Origin: Brevundimonas sp.
GTDB taxonomy: Bacteria; Pseudomonadota; Alphaproteobacteria; Caulobacterales; Caulobacteraceae
Reading direction: 5' to 3'
DNA length: 64,000 nucleotides
Assembly: GCF_027484365.1 (NCBI RefSeq)
Contig: NZ_JAIXTC010000008.1
Location: 1 to 64,000 of the forward strand
A program made the position numbers and the translations under genes. Below, piece by piece: positions 47,948-56,292 of the stretch. The first letter of the stretch is position 1. Each line of letters starts with the position of its first letter. The notes beneath the pieces are model-generated. The model had not been told where the DNA came from. It ran no database searches and saw nothing but the letters and a program-made list of their open reading frames with translations.

Positions 47948-49066
47948 GTGACCCCGACTTCCAGCTTGTCCCGCCGTTTCCTCCTCGGCGGCGGGACGGG
48001 GCTGGCCGGCGCCGCGCTTCTGGGGAGCGCGGCGCCGGCGACAGCCCGCCAGACATCGTCGGCGCCGATCCGGCTGAGCCTGAACGAGAACCCCTGGGGA
48101 CCTTCGCCGACGGTCGAGCCGGCCATCCGCTCCGCGCTCGGCCGGGTGAACCGTTATGTCGAGGGGGAACAGAACGATCTGATCGCCGTCATCGCAGCGC
48201 TTGAGGGCGTAAACCCGGACCAGATCATTCTCGGCGAGGTCCTGGCGCCGCTGGGCCTGCAACTGGCTCTGAAGGGCGGGGCGGCCAGCCGCTTCGTCTA
48301 TTCGGCGCCGGGTTACGCAGGCTTCACTGACGCGGCCGCTGCGGTGGGCGGCCGGATCGTCGGCGTGCCTCTGAACGACCGGCTGGAGAACGACCTTCCA
48401 GCCCTGCTCGCTGCCCTCGAAGACCGCACCGAGGCCCTGTTCCTCGTCAATCCGCACAATCCGTCCGGCACGGTCAGCGATCCGGCCGCGCTGCGCGCCT
48501 ACCTGCTGGAGGCGTCCGCGAAGACCCTGGTGATCGTTGACGAGGCCTACCTCGAATACACCGACGACTTCGCGGGACGCACGGCGGTCGGGCTGGTGCG
48601 TGACGGCGCCAACCTGGTCGTGTTCCGCACCCTGGCCAAGGTCTATGGACTGGCGGGCCTGCAGGCGGGCTACGCCGTCGCCCCGGCCGCGCTCGCATCG
48701 GAGCTGAAAGCCAAAGGCGTGGGCGCGCCGCACAGTCTGGACCAGCTGACCCTTGCGGCCTCGACGGCGGCCCTGACCGATCAGGCCCACGTCCACCGGG
48801 TCGCGGCAGAGACAGCGCGTGAGCGCGACCTCTGGCACGCCGAGCTCGACGCACGCGGCTGGCCCCGAACGCAATCCCGGGCGAACTTCGTGTTCTTCAG
48901 GTCCGGCCGCCCGCACGCCGAACTCGCCGCCGCCCTCGCCGCCGAGGGCATCATAGTCGGCCGCGCCAATCCGCCCCTGACGGACTGGACCCGCGTCACC
49001 CTCGGCCTGCCGGAAGAAAACCGAAGGGCGCGCGAGGCCGTTCTCAGGCTGGGACGTGCGGTCTAA
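47948..49066 (+). CDS. Exported HisC-like PLP aminotransferase (Tat signal)
   Basis: Class I/II aminotransferase of 372 aa with an N-terminal twin-arginine signal (SRRFLLGGGTGLAGAALLG, cleavage near ATARQ), so it is predicted to fold with PLP inside and be exported. The fold resembles histidinol-phosphate aminotransferase: LSLNENPWGPSP (39-53 region), NPHNPSGT (168-175), VDEAYLEY (197-204), PLP lysine K231 in RTLAKVYGLAGLQAGY, and a C-terminal RVTLG arginine. The usual Ser before the lysine is Ala. GTG 47948 has GAGG 6 nt upstream, overlapping the receptor stop. A role in histidine synthesis is unlikely because of export. Confidence 0.85.
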   Translation: MTPTSSLSRRFLLGGGTGLAGAALLGSAAPATARQTSSAPIRLSLNENPWGPSPTVEPAIRSALGRVNRYVEGEQNDLIAVIAALEGVNPDQIILGEVLAPLGLQLALKGGAASRFVYSAPGYAGFTDAAAAVGGRIVGVPLNDRLENDLPALLAALEDRTEALFLVNPHNPSGTVSDPAALRAYLLEASAKTLVIVDEAYLEYTDDFAGRTAVGLVRDGANLVVFRTLAKVYGLAGLQAGYAVAPAALASELKAKGVGAPHSLDQLTLAASTAALTDQAHVHRVAAETARERDLWHAELDARGWPRTQSRANFVFFRSGRPHAELAAALAAEGIIVGRANPPLTDWTRVTLGLPEENRRAREAVLRLGRAV

Positions 49067-49151
49067 AGCCTGATCCGTTGAGGAGGAATCGCTACGCGAT
49101 TCCGCCAATTCGGTGAGTCAGGCGCCAGCTATGTGCGAGAGCGATCAGGCT
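49067..49151. repeat. REP-like nested inverted repeat filling a convergent gap
   Basis: Outer 9-bp arms AGCCTGATC (49067-49075) and GATCAGGCT (49143-49151) exactly bound the space between two convergent stops. Inside is a perfect hairpin GGAATCGC-tac-GCGATTCC (49085-49103). The CGATCAGGCT motif recurs at about 51618, at the end of another gene. It could be a bidirectional terminator or a dispersed repeat. Confidence 0.55.
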
Positions 49152-49673
49152 CTAGCGCGCGCACACCGGCGACGGGGCCGGGGTGTCTTCATTGGCGATC
49201 CAGCAGGCGCTGTCGCGCTTGTCGCGACGATAGGTCCCCCCGATCGGAACGCGCTCATCGGGGCCGAAGACCTCGAACAGGCCGCCTTCGCCGTCCGAGA
49301 TCACCATGCGGAGGGCGATGTCCGGGCCATCCAGCTGGAAGCTGCCGTCGCCGAACAAGGGCGTGAATGTGCAGTTGGTCTCAGGGGCTGTCCCGACCTG
49401 GCAGCGGATCTGGCGCGCGCGGCCGGGGTTGTCCTCGGCGCTGATCGGCACGGGGGTGTAGCCGGCAGTCTGGGCCGGCGGCTTGGCCGAGGTCGGGCCG
49501 GTCGGTGTGGGCGGCGCTGCGGCAGGCTTGGCGGCGGGCTCCGCTGCAACCCCTGCGGTCGGAGCGGTCGCGGACGCATCCGAGGCTGGTGCGTCGACTG
49601 AGCTCTCGGCCTGGCTGCAGCCAGTGACTACCAATGCCGCCGTGCAGGCCGCAGCCAAGATGATCGAGCGCAT
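49152..49673 (-). CDS. Putative lipoprotein, unknown function
   Basis: Predicted lipoprotein of 173 aa, ATG 49673 with GGAGGG upstream, lipobox VVTGCS. An Ala/Pro/Thr-rich linker to about residue 70 suggests a tether across the periplasm. The C-terminal domain has four cysteines (RCQVGTAPETNC, SACWIAN, SPVC) and strands such as GSFQLDGPDIALRMVIS. I do not recognise a family. It is convergent with the aminotransferase gene. Confidence 0.7.
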   Translation of the reverse strand: MRSIILAAACTAALVVTGCSQAESSVDAPASDASATAPTAGVAAEPAAKPAAAPPTPTGPTSAKPPAQTAGYTPVPISAEDNPGRARQIRCQVGTAPETNCTFTPLFGDGSFQLDGPDIALRMVISDGEGGLFEVFGPDERVPIGGTYRRDKRDSACWIANEDTPAPSPVCAR

Positions 49674-49814
49674 CGTCTTCCCTCCGTGATCGTCGATGTG
49701 TCAGATCTCCACTGTTCACCAAGCCCGGACGCGGGTCCAGCCCGCCGATGGTTGGAGACCGGTTTCGTCAGACGGGTGCGCCCCGTCTGGGGCCCGGGCG
49801 CGATGACGCCGGTG

Positions 49815-50618
49815 TCATGGGAGGCGACAGACCGTCCGGCCACTCGGCGCGATGCGCTCCCAGAGCAGGCCGAGCCGCCTGTATGACCGGAGCCAGCGTT
49901 TGGTCAGCGCCTGCTGGTAGGGCGCGATCTCTACGCCGGGCAGGCAGGATCGCATCATGCGTTCCTCGACAAGAATAGCGCGTGACTGAGTGGGTTCGTG
50001 GTCCAGTCCTGTGACATCGGCCGAACCGGGGGTCCGGTACAGCAGCCAGCCGGGCGCCACGTTATGGCGCTGCGCGAATTCCGCCTGTCGCGTCGCCGTG
50101 GTCTCCGTCCTGGCCATGGCCTCGGCGAAGGCGATCTCCGCGTCTTCAACACTCCGTCCAATCCTGGCCTGCAAGGCCATGAACTCCGACTTGCGCGACC
50201 GGAAGCGGTCAAGGGTCCAGGGATCAATGCTGCCGTGGAGCAGCACGATGGACCGGGGCGAGAACTCGATCCGCCGGGCCAGAGGCAGGAAATAGTTGGC
50301 GCAGGACGAGTTGCATTCGCCCTCGACCCGCATCGTCAGACCCCGGCCCTCGAGAATCCCGGCGATGTCGAGGGCTGCCTCGACGCTTCCGCCGTTCGAA
50401 TCCAGCACGAGCTCGCGTGTGCTTCCGGCGAAAGTCTCTCGGACGCAGCGTGACAACGCCGCGTCGATTTCACCTGTGATGGCGAAGACCTCTGCGGTGC
50501 GTTGTTCGCAGGCTCCGGTTCTCGCCTCTGCGGCTGGCCGGGCGTTGAAGGTCGATGTGCTGGCGCACCCACCCAGCAAGGCGGTGGCGACGAAAAGGAT
50601 GGCCCAGGCGGCACGCAT
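49815..50618 (-). CDS. ClpP/crotonase-fold lipoprotein, possible serine peptidase
   Basis: Predicted lipoprotein of 267 aa with lipobox LLGGCAS. The central part resembles a ClpP-like fold: ITGEIDAALSRCV, then LVLDSNGGSVEAALDIAGIL (the oxyanion GGS-type strand), then ECNSSCANYFLPLARRIEF, where the central Ser sits at the nucleophile position of ClpP (xxxSAA). Here it lies between two cysteines that may form a disulfide. SIVLLHGSIDP offers the catalytic His position. The C-terminal half is helical and unfamiliar. Activity is inferred from motif position only. Confidence 0.7.
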   Translation of the reverse strand: MRAAWAILFVATALLGGCASTSTFNARPAAEARTGACEQRTAEVFAITGEIDAALSRCVRETFAGSTRELVLDSNGGSVEAALDIAGILEGRGLTMRVEGECNSSCANYFLPLARRIEFSPRSIVLLHGSIDPWTLDRFRSRKSEFMALQARIGRSVEDAEIAFAEAMARTETTATRQAEFAQRHNVAPGWLLYRTPGSADVTGLDHEPTQSRAILVEERMMRSCLPGVEIAPYQQALTKRWLRSYRRLGLLWERIAPSGRTVCRLP

Positions 50619-50636
50619 GGCCAGACCCTAGGGTGG

Positions 50637-51542
50637 TCAGACCCCCAGAATCCAGCCCTCTTCGTCCTGCACCTGTGCGATCAGGGCCTCGTCGGTTCCC
50701 TTTTTCGGTCCGAAGGCGGTCGACAGTTCGCCGCGCTCGTCCATCAGGGCGAAGGCTTCAGCCGTGGTGCGGACCTGGGCCTGGTCCTTGAACTCGCCCT
50801 CGGCGGCGGTGGTCGGCCACATCGACGGCCAGACCTCGGCGACCAGCACCGACAGGGGTTCCACATCGGCGGGGTCCAGCGTCCGCCAGCCGGTGCCCAG
50901 TGGCCAGACGGCACCCGACGGGCCGAGGCTCTCCAGCAGCCGGCGCACCATCGGGATCCCGACAAGGGTCTGTCCCCCGACCGCGCCCGCGCCGTGCATC
51001 TGCCAGTTCGACTTGGGCTGCAGCTTGCCCTTGCGCACGGCGGTCTCGGTCGCGCGGAATTCGAGGATGTCGCCTGTACCCTGCGGCGGCTTGGTCGTGG
51101 TCAGCCAGCGCTGGGCCTGTTTGGCCGGGGCCCCCCACAGAGGCCAGGCCTCGTCGGTCATCAGCCGGTTCATCTTGGCCGCGACCTGGTAGCGGTTGTT
51201 GGTATTGTCGGCCTTGTCGACGACGTTCGCCGCGATGAATTTCCACATCGCGGACCAGGCCGGGGTCTCGGTCAGGCCGAGGCGTCCGGCCGTGCCGACG
51301 GGATAGCCCAGCGAGAAGTCGAAGCCGACCAGGACCCGGTCGCCGCGCTTCCTGTGATCGGCCAGGATCGTCTTCAGCAGGGCCTCGCCCTCGGCTCGCG
51401 TCGCGACATTGTGGGTCTCTGTATAGAGGCGGAAGCGCACGTCGCGCTTGGCCACGCCGATCCAGACCGAGTTCTCGCCCAGCTTCTTGCCTTCGGCGGC
51501 GGTCCAGTCGGCAATCACATAGGCGTCGAACAGGCGGGCCAC
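50637..51542 (-). CDS. Conserved protein with DUF429/RNase H-like features
   Basis: Cytoplasmic protein of 301 aa. I choose GTG 51542 because AAGGAG lies 6 nt upstream; a TTG at 51557 overlaps that box. It opens FDAYVIADWTAAEGKK, a strand with an acidic DW typical of RNase H-like folds, then VGFDFSLGYPVGTAGRLGL with a second acidic residue, and later VAEVWPSMWP. Relatives have been labelled molybdopterin guanine dinucleotide synthesis or CbiG-like in databases, to my recollection, without support. The function is unknown. Confidence 0.7.
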   Translation of the reverse strand: MARLFDAYVIADWTAAEGKKLGENSVWIGVAKRDVRFRLYTETHNVATRAEGEALLKTILADHRKRGDRVLVGFDFSLGYPVGTAGRLGLTETPAWSAMWKFIAANVVDKADNTNNRYQVAAKMNRLMTDEAWPLWGAPAKQAQRWLTTTKPPQGTGDILEFRATETAVRKGKLQPKSNWQMHGAGAVGGQTLVGIPMVRRLLESLGPSGAVWPLGTGWRTLDPADVEPLSVLVAEVWPSMWPTTAAEGEFKDQAQVRTTAEAFALMDERGELSTAFGPKKGTDEALIAQVQDEEGWILGV

Positions 51543-51619
51543 GGCGGGCTCCTTCAAAAGCAGCAGGCGATACAGAGGTGAGGGCTTCTAGCGCCCGGCG
51601 GCCTTCGCCGAAAGGGCGA

Positions 51620-52135
51620 TCAGGCTTTAAGCAGCGCCTCAAGGTGCGACAGCCAGCGCCGGCCGAGCCTCATGGCCTCCGGCGGAGACCCCGCATGACC
51701 CGGCGCCATGGCGTTCCACAGGGCCAGTTCGAACTCCGGATAGCGGGCGTCGGCGAACAGCAGGCGCAGGGTCACCAGTTCGGCATCCGGGGCCATGACA
51801 TCGAGCGCCTTCCGGGGCTCGCCGCGCCGGACCCGGGCGACGACGTGGCCGTCGACGATGACCTCGCCGCCCTCCACCTCGTCGAAGGCGTAGACCAGAC
51901 CATGCGCGCCGCGGTCCCACAGGACGGCGATCTGGCCGCCCTGGAAATCCAGGCCGGCGGCGCGGCCCTCGATCGCCGAGATCGCCTCGGCTTCGGCGAC
52001 GGACCCGAGCGACTTGAGCATGGCCCGACGCAGCCGGCGCTCAGGCTCCATCCACCAGTTCAGCGTCAGGGCGGCGGTGGTCAGGGCGGCGGCGGCCAGC
52101 GACACCAGCAGGATGACGCGCAAAGCCTCACCCAT
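51620..52135 (-). CDS. Single-helix membrane-anchored protein, unknown function
   Basis: Protein of 171 aa with one N-terminal membrane helix (about residues 5-27, VILLVSLAAAALTTAALTL) and a cytoplasmic or periplasmic domain with WWMEPERRLRRAMLKSLG, then AEAEAISAIEGRAAGLDFQG and GQIAVLWDRGAHGLVYAFDEVEGGEVIVDGHVV split across strands. A C-terminal helix contains PPEAMRLGRRWLSHLEALLK. I do not recognise a family. It lies 15 nt downstream of xthA on the same strand, so probably co-transcribed. Confidence 0.7.
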   Translation of the reverse strand: MGEALRVILLVSLAAAALTTAALTLNWWMEPERRLRRAMLKSLGSVAEAEAISAIEGRAAGLDFQGGQIAVLWDRGAHGLVYAFDEVEGGEVIVDGHVVARVRRGEPRKALDVMAPDAELVTLRLLFADARYPEFELALWNAMAPGHAGSPPEAMRLGRRWLSHLEALLKA

Positions 52136-52150
52136 GTTGGGCCTCGCCCA

Positions 52151-52945
52151 TCAGTCGGCGAGCTCGATCACGACCGGCACGTGGTCGGACGGCTTTTCCA
52201 TGTCGCGGGCATCACGATGGGTCTCGACCCCGACGAACCGGTCGGCCGCCTGGGGCGACAGCAGGTGGAAGTCGATGCGGATGCCGTTGTCCCTCTGCCA
52301 GGCGCCGGCCTGATAGTCCCAGAAGGTGTAGGTCCCCGGCGGCTGGCGGCCCAGCTCCCCGGCTTCATGCAGGCCGAGGCCCTTCAGCGCCCGGAAGGCG
52401 GCGCGGCTCTCCGGCTGGAACAGGGCGTCGTTGACCCAGGCGGACGGGGTTTTCGCGTCCTCGGGCGTGGGGATGACATTGTAGTCGCCGCACAGGGTGA
52501 AGGGCTCTTCCAGTGCCAGCAGATCACGGGCGTGGGCGTTCAGGCGCGCCATCCAGCGCATCTTGAAGTCGAACTTCTCGGTCCCGATGGGATTGCCGTT
52601 GGGCAGGTAGATCCCGCCGACGCGGACGGGGCGGGGCGCCTCGATCACTGCCTCGATGTACCGGGCCTGATCCTCCGCATCCTCGGTCAGCAGGTCCAGG
52701 CCCGGCAGGCCGCGTCGCACGTCCGAGACCGGAAACTTCGAGAGCAGGGCCACGCCGTTGTACGACTTCTGGCCATAGACCTCGACGTTGTAGCCCAGGC
52801 TCTCGAACGGCTCCCTCGGGAACTTCTCGTCGACCGTCTTGATCTCCTGGAAGCAGACGACGTCCGGCTGCGCCGCCTCCAGCCATGCGAGCACGGTCGG
52901 CAGGCGGGCATTGACCGAGTTGACGTTCCAGGTGGCGATGCGCAT
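52151..52945 (-). CDS. xthA: Exodeoxyribonuclease III
   Basis: AP endonuclease and 3'-5' exonuclease of base-excision repair, 264 aa. Motifs: RIATWNVNSVNARL, VVCFQEIKT (metal Glu), YNGVALLSK, GIYLPNGNP (Tyr), CGDYNVIPTPED (Asp/Asn), WDYQAGAWQRDNGIRIDF and the catalytic KPSDHVPV histidine. ATG 52945; an in-frame extension through the upstream tandem repeat is not credible. It is followed by a small membrane protein gene. The 41-bp tandem repeats at 52974-53064 lie just upstream. Confidence 0.97.
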   Translation of the reverse strand: MRIATWNVNSVNARLPTVLAWLEAAQPDVVCFQEIKTVDEKFPREPFESLGYNVEVYGQKSYNGVALLSKFPVSDVRRGLPGLDLLTEDAEDQARYIEAVIEAPRPVRVGGIYLPNGNPIGTEKFDFKMRWMARLNAHARDLLALEEPFTLCGDYNVIPTPEDAKTPSAWVNDALFQPESRAAFRALKGLGLHEAGELGRQPPGTYTFWDYQAGAWQRDNGIRIDFHLLSPQAADRFVGVETHRDARDMEKPSDHVPVVIELAD

Positions 52946-52973
52946 CGGACGGAGCCTAGGCAGCGTCGCCCTG

Positions 52974-53064
52974 CCCGGCAAGCGCCGCGCGCCCGCCGGG
53001 CAGGACCAGGATGCCCCGGCAAGCGCCGCGCGCCCGCCGGGCAGGACCAGGATGCCCCGGCAAG
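52974..53064. repeat. 41-bp tandem direct repeat (2.2 copies) upstream of xthA
   Basis: Units start at 52974, 53015 and 53056 (the last only 9 bases). The two full units are nearly identical and each carries a hairpin-prone pair CCCGGC and GCCGGG around a GC-only loop, then AGGACCAGGATG. It lies in the leader/promoter region of xthA, between it and the stop of the next gene on the same strand. Confidence 0.85.
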
Positions 53065-53070
53065 TGCCCC

Positions 53071-53994
53071 TTACTGCGCTGGCGCCGCCGCGACCGTGGT
53101 TAGCCGACAGCCGCCGCCGATCCGCTGGGCCTGTTCGCAGGGATAGACATTCAGCGGCTCGAACCGGGGGGAGAAGATCACGACATAGCCGCCGCCTGCG
53201 CCGCATTTGGCCTCATAGACGCGATTGCCTGCCGCCGAACCCATGTAACGACTGCCGGTCACGTCGCACTCCGACGCCGGACTGCCCGTCAGCCGGGCCT
53301 TCAGGGTCGCGGCCGCTTCCTCGGGGGTCGAGAAGCGGCAGGTCGAATTTTGGCTGGCGATGATCGCGCATTCAGTGGTGCTCCAGCCGGTCGCCGTCTT
53401 CTCGATCCGGTAGCCGTCAACACCGGCGCATCCGACCTCGTAGATCAGGGTGTTTTCGGCAGTGCGTCCGAGCGGGACGCCCGCGTCGACCGTGCAGGCT
53501 ATGCCGGCCTCGGCGGCATAGCCGGCTATGGCGCGGGCGACGTCCTTGTTCTGGGCGATGACGCACTGGACGCCGACGTCGGCATTGGGATTGGCGGCGC
53601 GATCCGCCTCCGCCTGACCGGCCAGCAACACGCAGTCGCGCGCCTCGGGCGGGATGGAGTTGACCAGGATATAGCCGGGGCCGGCGGCGCAGGCCGCCTC
53701 ATAGGTCACGCGCTGCCGGTCGGTGGTCTGGCCGATCACATTGGCCTCGACCACGCGGCAGGTCAGGCCTGCTGCGTTGGCGATGCGCTGCGCCGCCATG
53801 GCGGCGGCGGGGCCCGAGGTCGCCAGGGGCGCGGTGGCGCGGGCCCCGCCTTCCGCAGGCGCCGGCGTGGCGCCGGGATCCTGGGGCATGCCGGTCGATC
53901 CCGGGTCCTGGGCGGAGGCGGGAAGGGCGGTCAGCGTCGACAGGGCGACCGCGAGAACGGCTCCGAACGCTGCGAGGGGGAAATGTTTCGACAC
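53071..53994 (-). CDS. Secreted protein with three four-cysteine repeats (paralogue of next gene)
   Basis: Exported protein of 307 aa. GTG 53994 has AGGAG 8 nt upstream; the signal peptide ends LPASAQD. After a Pro/Ala linker come three tandem units of about 60-90 aa, each with the pattern C-x-V...G...(V/I)YE..C..G.GY...C...C. They start at CRVVEANVIG, CTVDAGVPLG and CDVTGSRYMG, giving twelve cysteines in all and probably two disulfides per unit. I know no named family. The gene next to it (54109) encodes the same architecture. Confidence 0.75.
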   Translation of the reverse strand: MSKHFPLAAFGAVLAVALSTLTALPASAQDPGSTGMPQDPGATPAPAEGGARATAPLATSGPAAAMAAQRIANAAGLTCRVVEANVIGQTTDRQRVTYEAACAAGPGYILVNSIPPEARDCVLLAGQAEADRAANPNADVGVQCVIAQNKDVARAIAGYAAEAGIACTVDAGVPLGRTAENTLIYEVGCAGVDGYRIEKTATGWSTTECAIIASQNSTCRFSTPEEAAATLKARLTGSPASECDVTGSRYMGSAAGNRVYEAKCGAGGGYVVIFSPRFEPLNVYPCEQAQRIGGGCRLTTVAAAPAQ

Positions 53995-54069
53995 GGCGAC
54001 TGCTCCTGATCGGCCCGCCGAGCGTTGGTCCGACGATCCCGGTTGGTCAAGCCTCCCGGAGCCGGAAAT

Positions 54070-54102
54070 CCGCACCGGCGAGCCTTCCGCTCGCCGGTGC
54101 GG
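54070..54102 (-). terminator. Strong hairpin after the second Cys-repeat gene
   Basis: Perfect 13-bp arms, CCGCACCGGCGAG and CTCGCCGGTGCGG, with a 7-nt loop, starting 6 bases after the 54109 stop on the minus strand. No long T-run follows, but stem strength suggests termination or mRNA 3'-end protection between the two paralogues. Confidence 0.65.
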
Positions 54103-54108
54103 GTCCGG

Positions 54109-55077
54109 TTACTCTTGCGTCGCGGGTGCGGCGGCGGCCGGAATCTCCGGCACGATGGTCAGCCGGCAGCCGCCCCCGATGCGCTGGGCGGTCTCGCAGG
54201 GATACACCTGCTGCACGGCGTATTCCGGGTTGAAGCGCACAATCACGCCGTTGCCGGCGCCGCATTTGGCTTCCCAGAAGGCGCCGTTGGCGTTCGCGCC
54301 CATGTAGCGGCCCTCGGTCACGTCGCAGGACGCGGCTTCGCTGCCGGCCAGGCGGCTCTTGAACGTTGCGGCAAGCTCGGCGGGCGTCGAGTAGCGGCAG
54401 TTCGCATTCTGCGTGGAGATGATGGCGCATTCGGTCGCCTTCCAGCCGGTCGCGACCTTCTCGATCCAGTAACCGTCGGCTCCGTTGCAGCCGATCTCGT
54501 AGATCAGATTGCCTTCGCTCGACTTGCCGATGGAGGCGCCCTGGTCAACGACGCAGGCGATGCCGGCCTCGCCCGCATAGGCCGAGACGACGCGGACGAT
54601 GTCGAGGTTCTGGGGGATGACGCACTGTGTGCCGACGTCGGCGAGCGGGTCGCGGGCGCGGTCGATCTCGGCCTGACCGGCCAGCAGCACGCAGTCGACG
54701 GCCAGGGGCGGAGCGGAGCTGATCAGGATGTAGCCCGGGCCTGTGGCGCATGCGGCTTCATAGGACTTTGCGCCTTCGGCAGTCTGGCCGAGGAAATTGG
54801 CCTGGTTGACCTGGCACGCGACCGACGCCGACGTGGCGATGGCCTGGGCGGCTGCGATATTCTCTTCCGGAGTAGGCGGGGCCGGCGCCCGCTGGCGTTC
54901 CTGGCGCGGCGTGCGGCCGGGATTGGCCCGGGACGTCGGAGCGATGGTGCTCGGGTCCGGGGTTGGCTGGCCGTAGCCCGTCCCGCCGCTGTTCGTGTCC
55001 TGGCCCGCAGCCGGCGCGACGACCGCCATCGCTATCATTGCGGCGCCGCCGACGGCCGCCAAGGTTTTCATGAACAC
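54109..55077 (-). CDS. Secreted protein with three four-cysteine repeats (paralogue of previous gene)
   Basis: Exported protein of about 322 aa. GTG 55077 has AAGGAG 7 nt upstream; the ATG two codons later (MKTLAAVGG) is an alternative. The signal ends APAAGQD. A Pro/Thr/Arg linker precedes three units beginning CQVNQANFLG, CVVDQGASIG and CDVTEGRYMG, each with SYEAAC-like, GxGY-like and two further cysteine positions. It is collinear with 53071 along its whole length. Both end IGGGCRLT plus a short Ala-rich tail. Function is unknown; secreted, disulfide-stabilised. Confidence 0.75.
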   Translation of the reverse strand: MFMKTLAAVGGAAMIAMAVVAPAAGQDTNSGGTGYGQPTPDPSTIAPTSRANPGRTPRQERQRAPAPPTPEENIAAAQAIATSASVACQVNQANFLGQTAEGAKSYEAACATGPGYILISSAPPLAVDCVLLAGQAEIDRARDPLADVGTQCVIPQNLDIVRVVSAYAGEAGIACVVDQGASIGKSSEGNLIYEIGCNGADGYWIEKVATGWKATECAIISTQNANCRYSTPAELAATFKSRLAGSEAASCDVTEGRYMGANANGAFWEAKCGAGNGVIVRFNPEYAVQQVYPCETAQRIGGGCRLTIVPEIPAAAAPATQE

Positions 55078-55200
55078 GGAAACTCTCCTTGAAACTTGTC
55101 CGGAAGCCTTGGCGAGCCGTCGTGACGAGGTCAAGACCGGGCGCTGGACGCGCTGGCCCTCCTGAGCCTATGGTCAGGCGCGTTGCGATTGGAGACGGAC

Positions 55201-56292
55201 TTGGCGGACGGCGTCATCACAAGCGAGGGCGAGGCCGAGACCGGCGGTGACGGTCTGCGGGGTCTCACCTATCCGCTGGGCGCGCCGCCGGCCCCCGGCG
55301 AGGCGATCCAGGCGGCGCGCGGCGTCCTCTGGCTGCGCCTGCCCCTGCCGATGCAGCTCAATCACATCAATGTTTACGCCATCGAGGACGGCGACGGCTG
55401 GGCGGTGGTCGACACCGGCATCCGCACCCCGGAGTCCCTCGCGGCCTGGGAGGCGGCCCTGGCCGGCCCCCTGGGCGGCAGGCCGGTGACCCGGGTCATC
55501 TGCACCCATATGCATCCCGACCACATCGGCCTTGCGGGCTGGCTGTGCCAGCGGTTCGACGCCCCCTTGCTGATGACCCAGCTGGAATATGTCACCGGCC
55601 GGATGCTGGTCGCCGACAACGGCCCGGCCCCCGAGGCCGGTGCGATCTTCTGGCGCGCCTCCGGGTGGACGGAGGCGCAGATCGACGGCTGGCGCTCAAG
55701 CTACGGCCGGTTCACCAAGGGCGTCTTCCACATGCCCTCGACCTATGAGCGCCTGACCGGGGGGCAGGTCCTGTCCATCGGCGGCGAGGACTGGACCATC
55801 GTCATCGGCAACGGCCACAGTCCCGAGCATGCCTGTCTGTGGCGCAGGTCGGACAATGTCTTCATCTCCGGCGACCAGATTCTGCCGCGCATCTCGTCGA
55901 ACATCTCGGTCTGGCCGACCGAGCCCCTGGCCGATCCGCTCGACGACTGGATGACGTCGCTGGACCGGCTGGGCGACCTGCTGCCGGCGGGGACCTTCGT
56001 CCTGCCAGGCCACGGCGACCCCTTCACCGGGGTCCTGCCGCGCATCGAGGCTCTGAAACGGGGTCACACCGTGTCGCTGAAACGGCTGGAGCGGACGCTG
56101 CGCGAGCCGAAGCGAGCGGTCGACGTCTTCGCCTCCCTGTTTGCTCGCCCGGTCGGCGACGGCATCCTCGGCATGGCGACGGGCGAGGCCATCGCCCACC
56201 TCAACTATCTGGCCGGTCAGGGCCGCGTGCGCCGCGAACGCGACGCCGACGGCGTGGACTGGTGGAGCCTCACCCAAACGGAGACCGCATGA
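55201..56292 (+). CDS. Metallo-beta-lactamase-fold hydrolase
   Basis: Cytoplasmic hydrolase of 363 aa. I place the start at TTG 55201 because GGAG lies 6 nt upstream; a TTG at 55183 overlaps no such box. The zinc motif is CTHMHPDHIGLAGW, with GNGHSPEHACLW giving the next His, SGDQILPRISSN the bridging Asp and LPGHGDPF the last His. The C-terminal winged-helix-like domain has GEAIAHLNYL. The stop overlaps the next start (ATGA), so it is coupled to an enoyl-CoA hydratase. A thioesterase or lactonase role is possible. Confidence 0.85.
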   Translation: MADGVITSEGEAETGGDGLRGLTYPLGAPPAPGEAIQAARGVLWLRLPLPMQLNHINVYAIEDGDGWAVVDTGIRTPESLAAWEAALAGPLGGRPVTRVICTHMHPDHIGLAGWLCQRFDAPLLMTQLEYVTGRMLVADNGPAPEAGAIFWRASGWTEAQIDGWRSSYGRFTKGVFHMPSTYERLTGGQVLSIGGEDWTIVIGNGHSPEHACLWRRSDNVFISGDQILPRISSNISVWPTEPLADPLDDWMTSLDRLGDLLPAGTFVLPGHGDPFTGVLPRIEALKRGHTVSLKRLERTLREPKRAVDVFASLFARPVGDGILGMATGEAIAHLNYLAGQGRVRRERDADGVDWWSLTQTETA

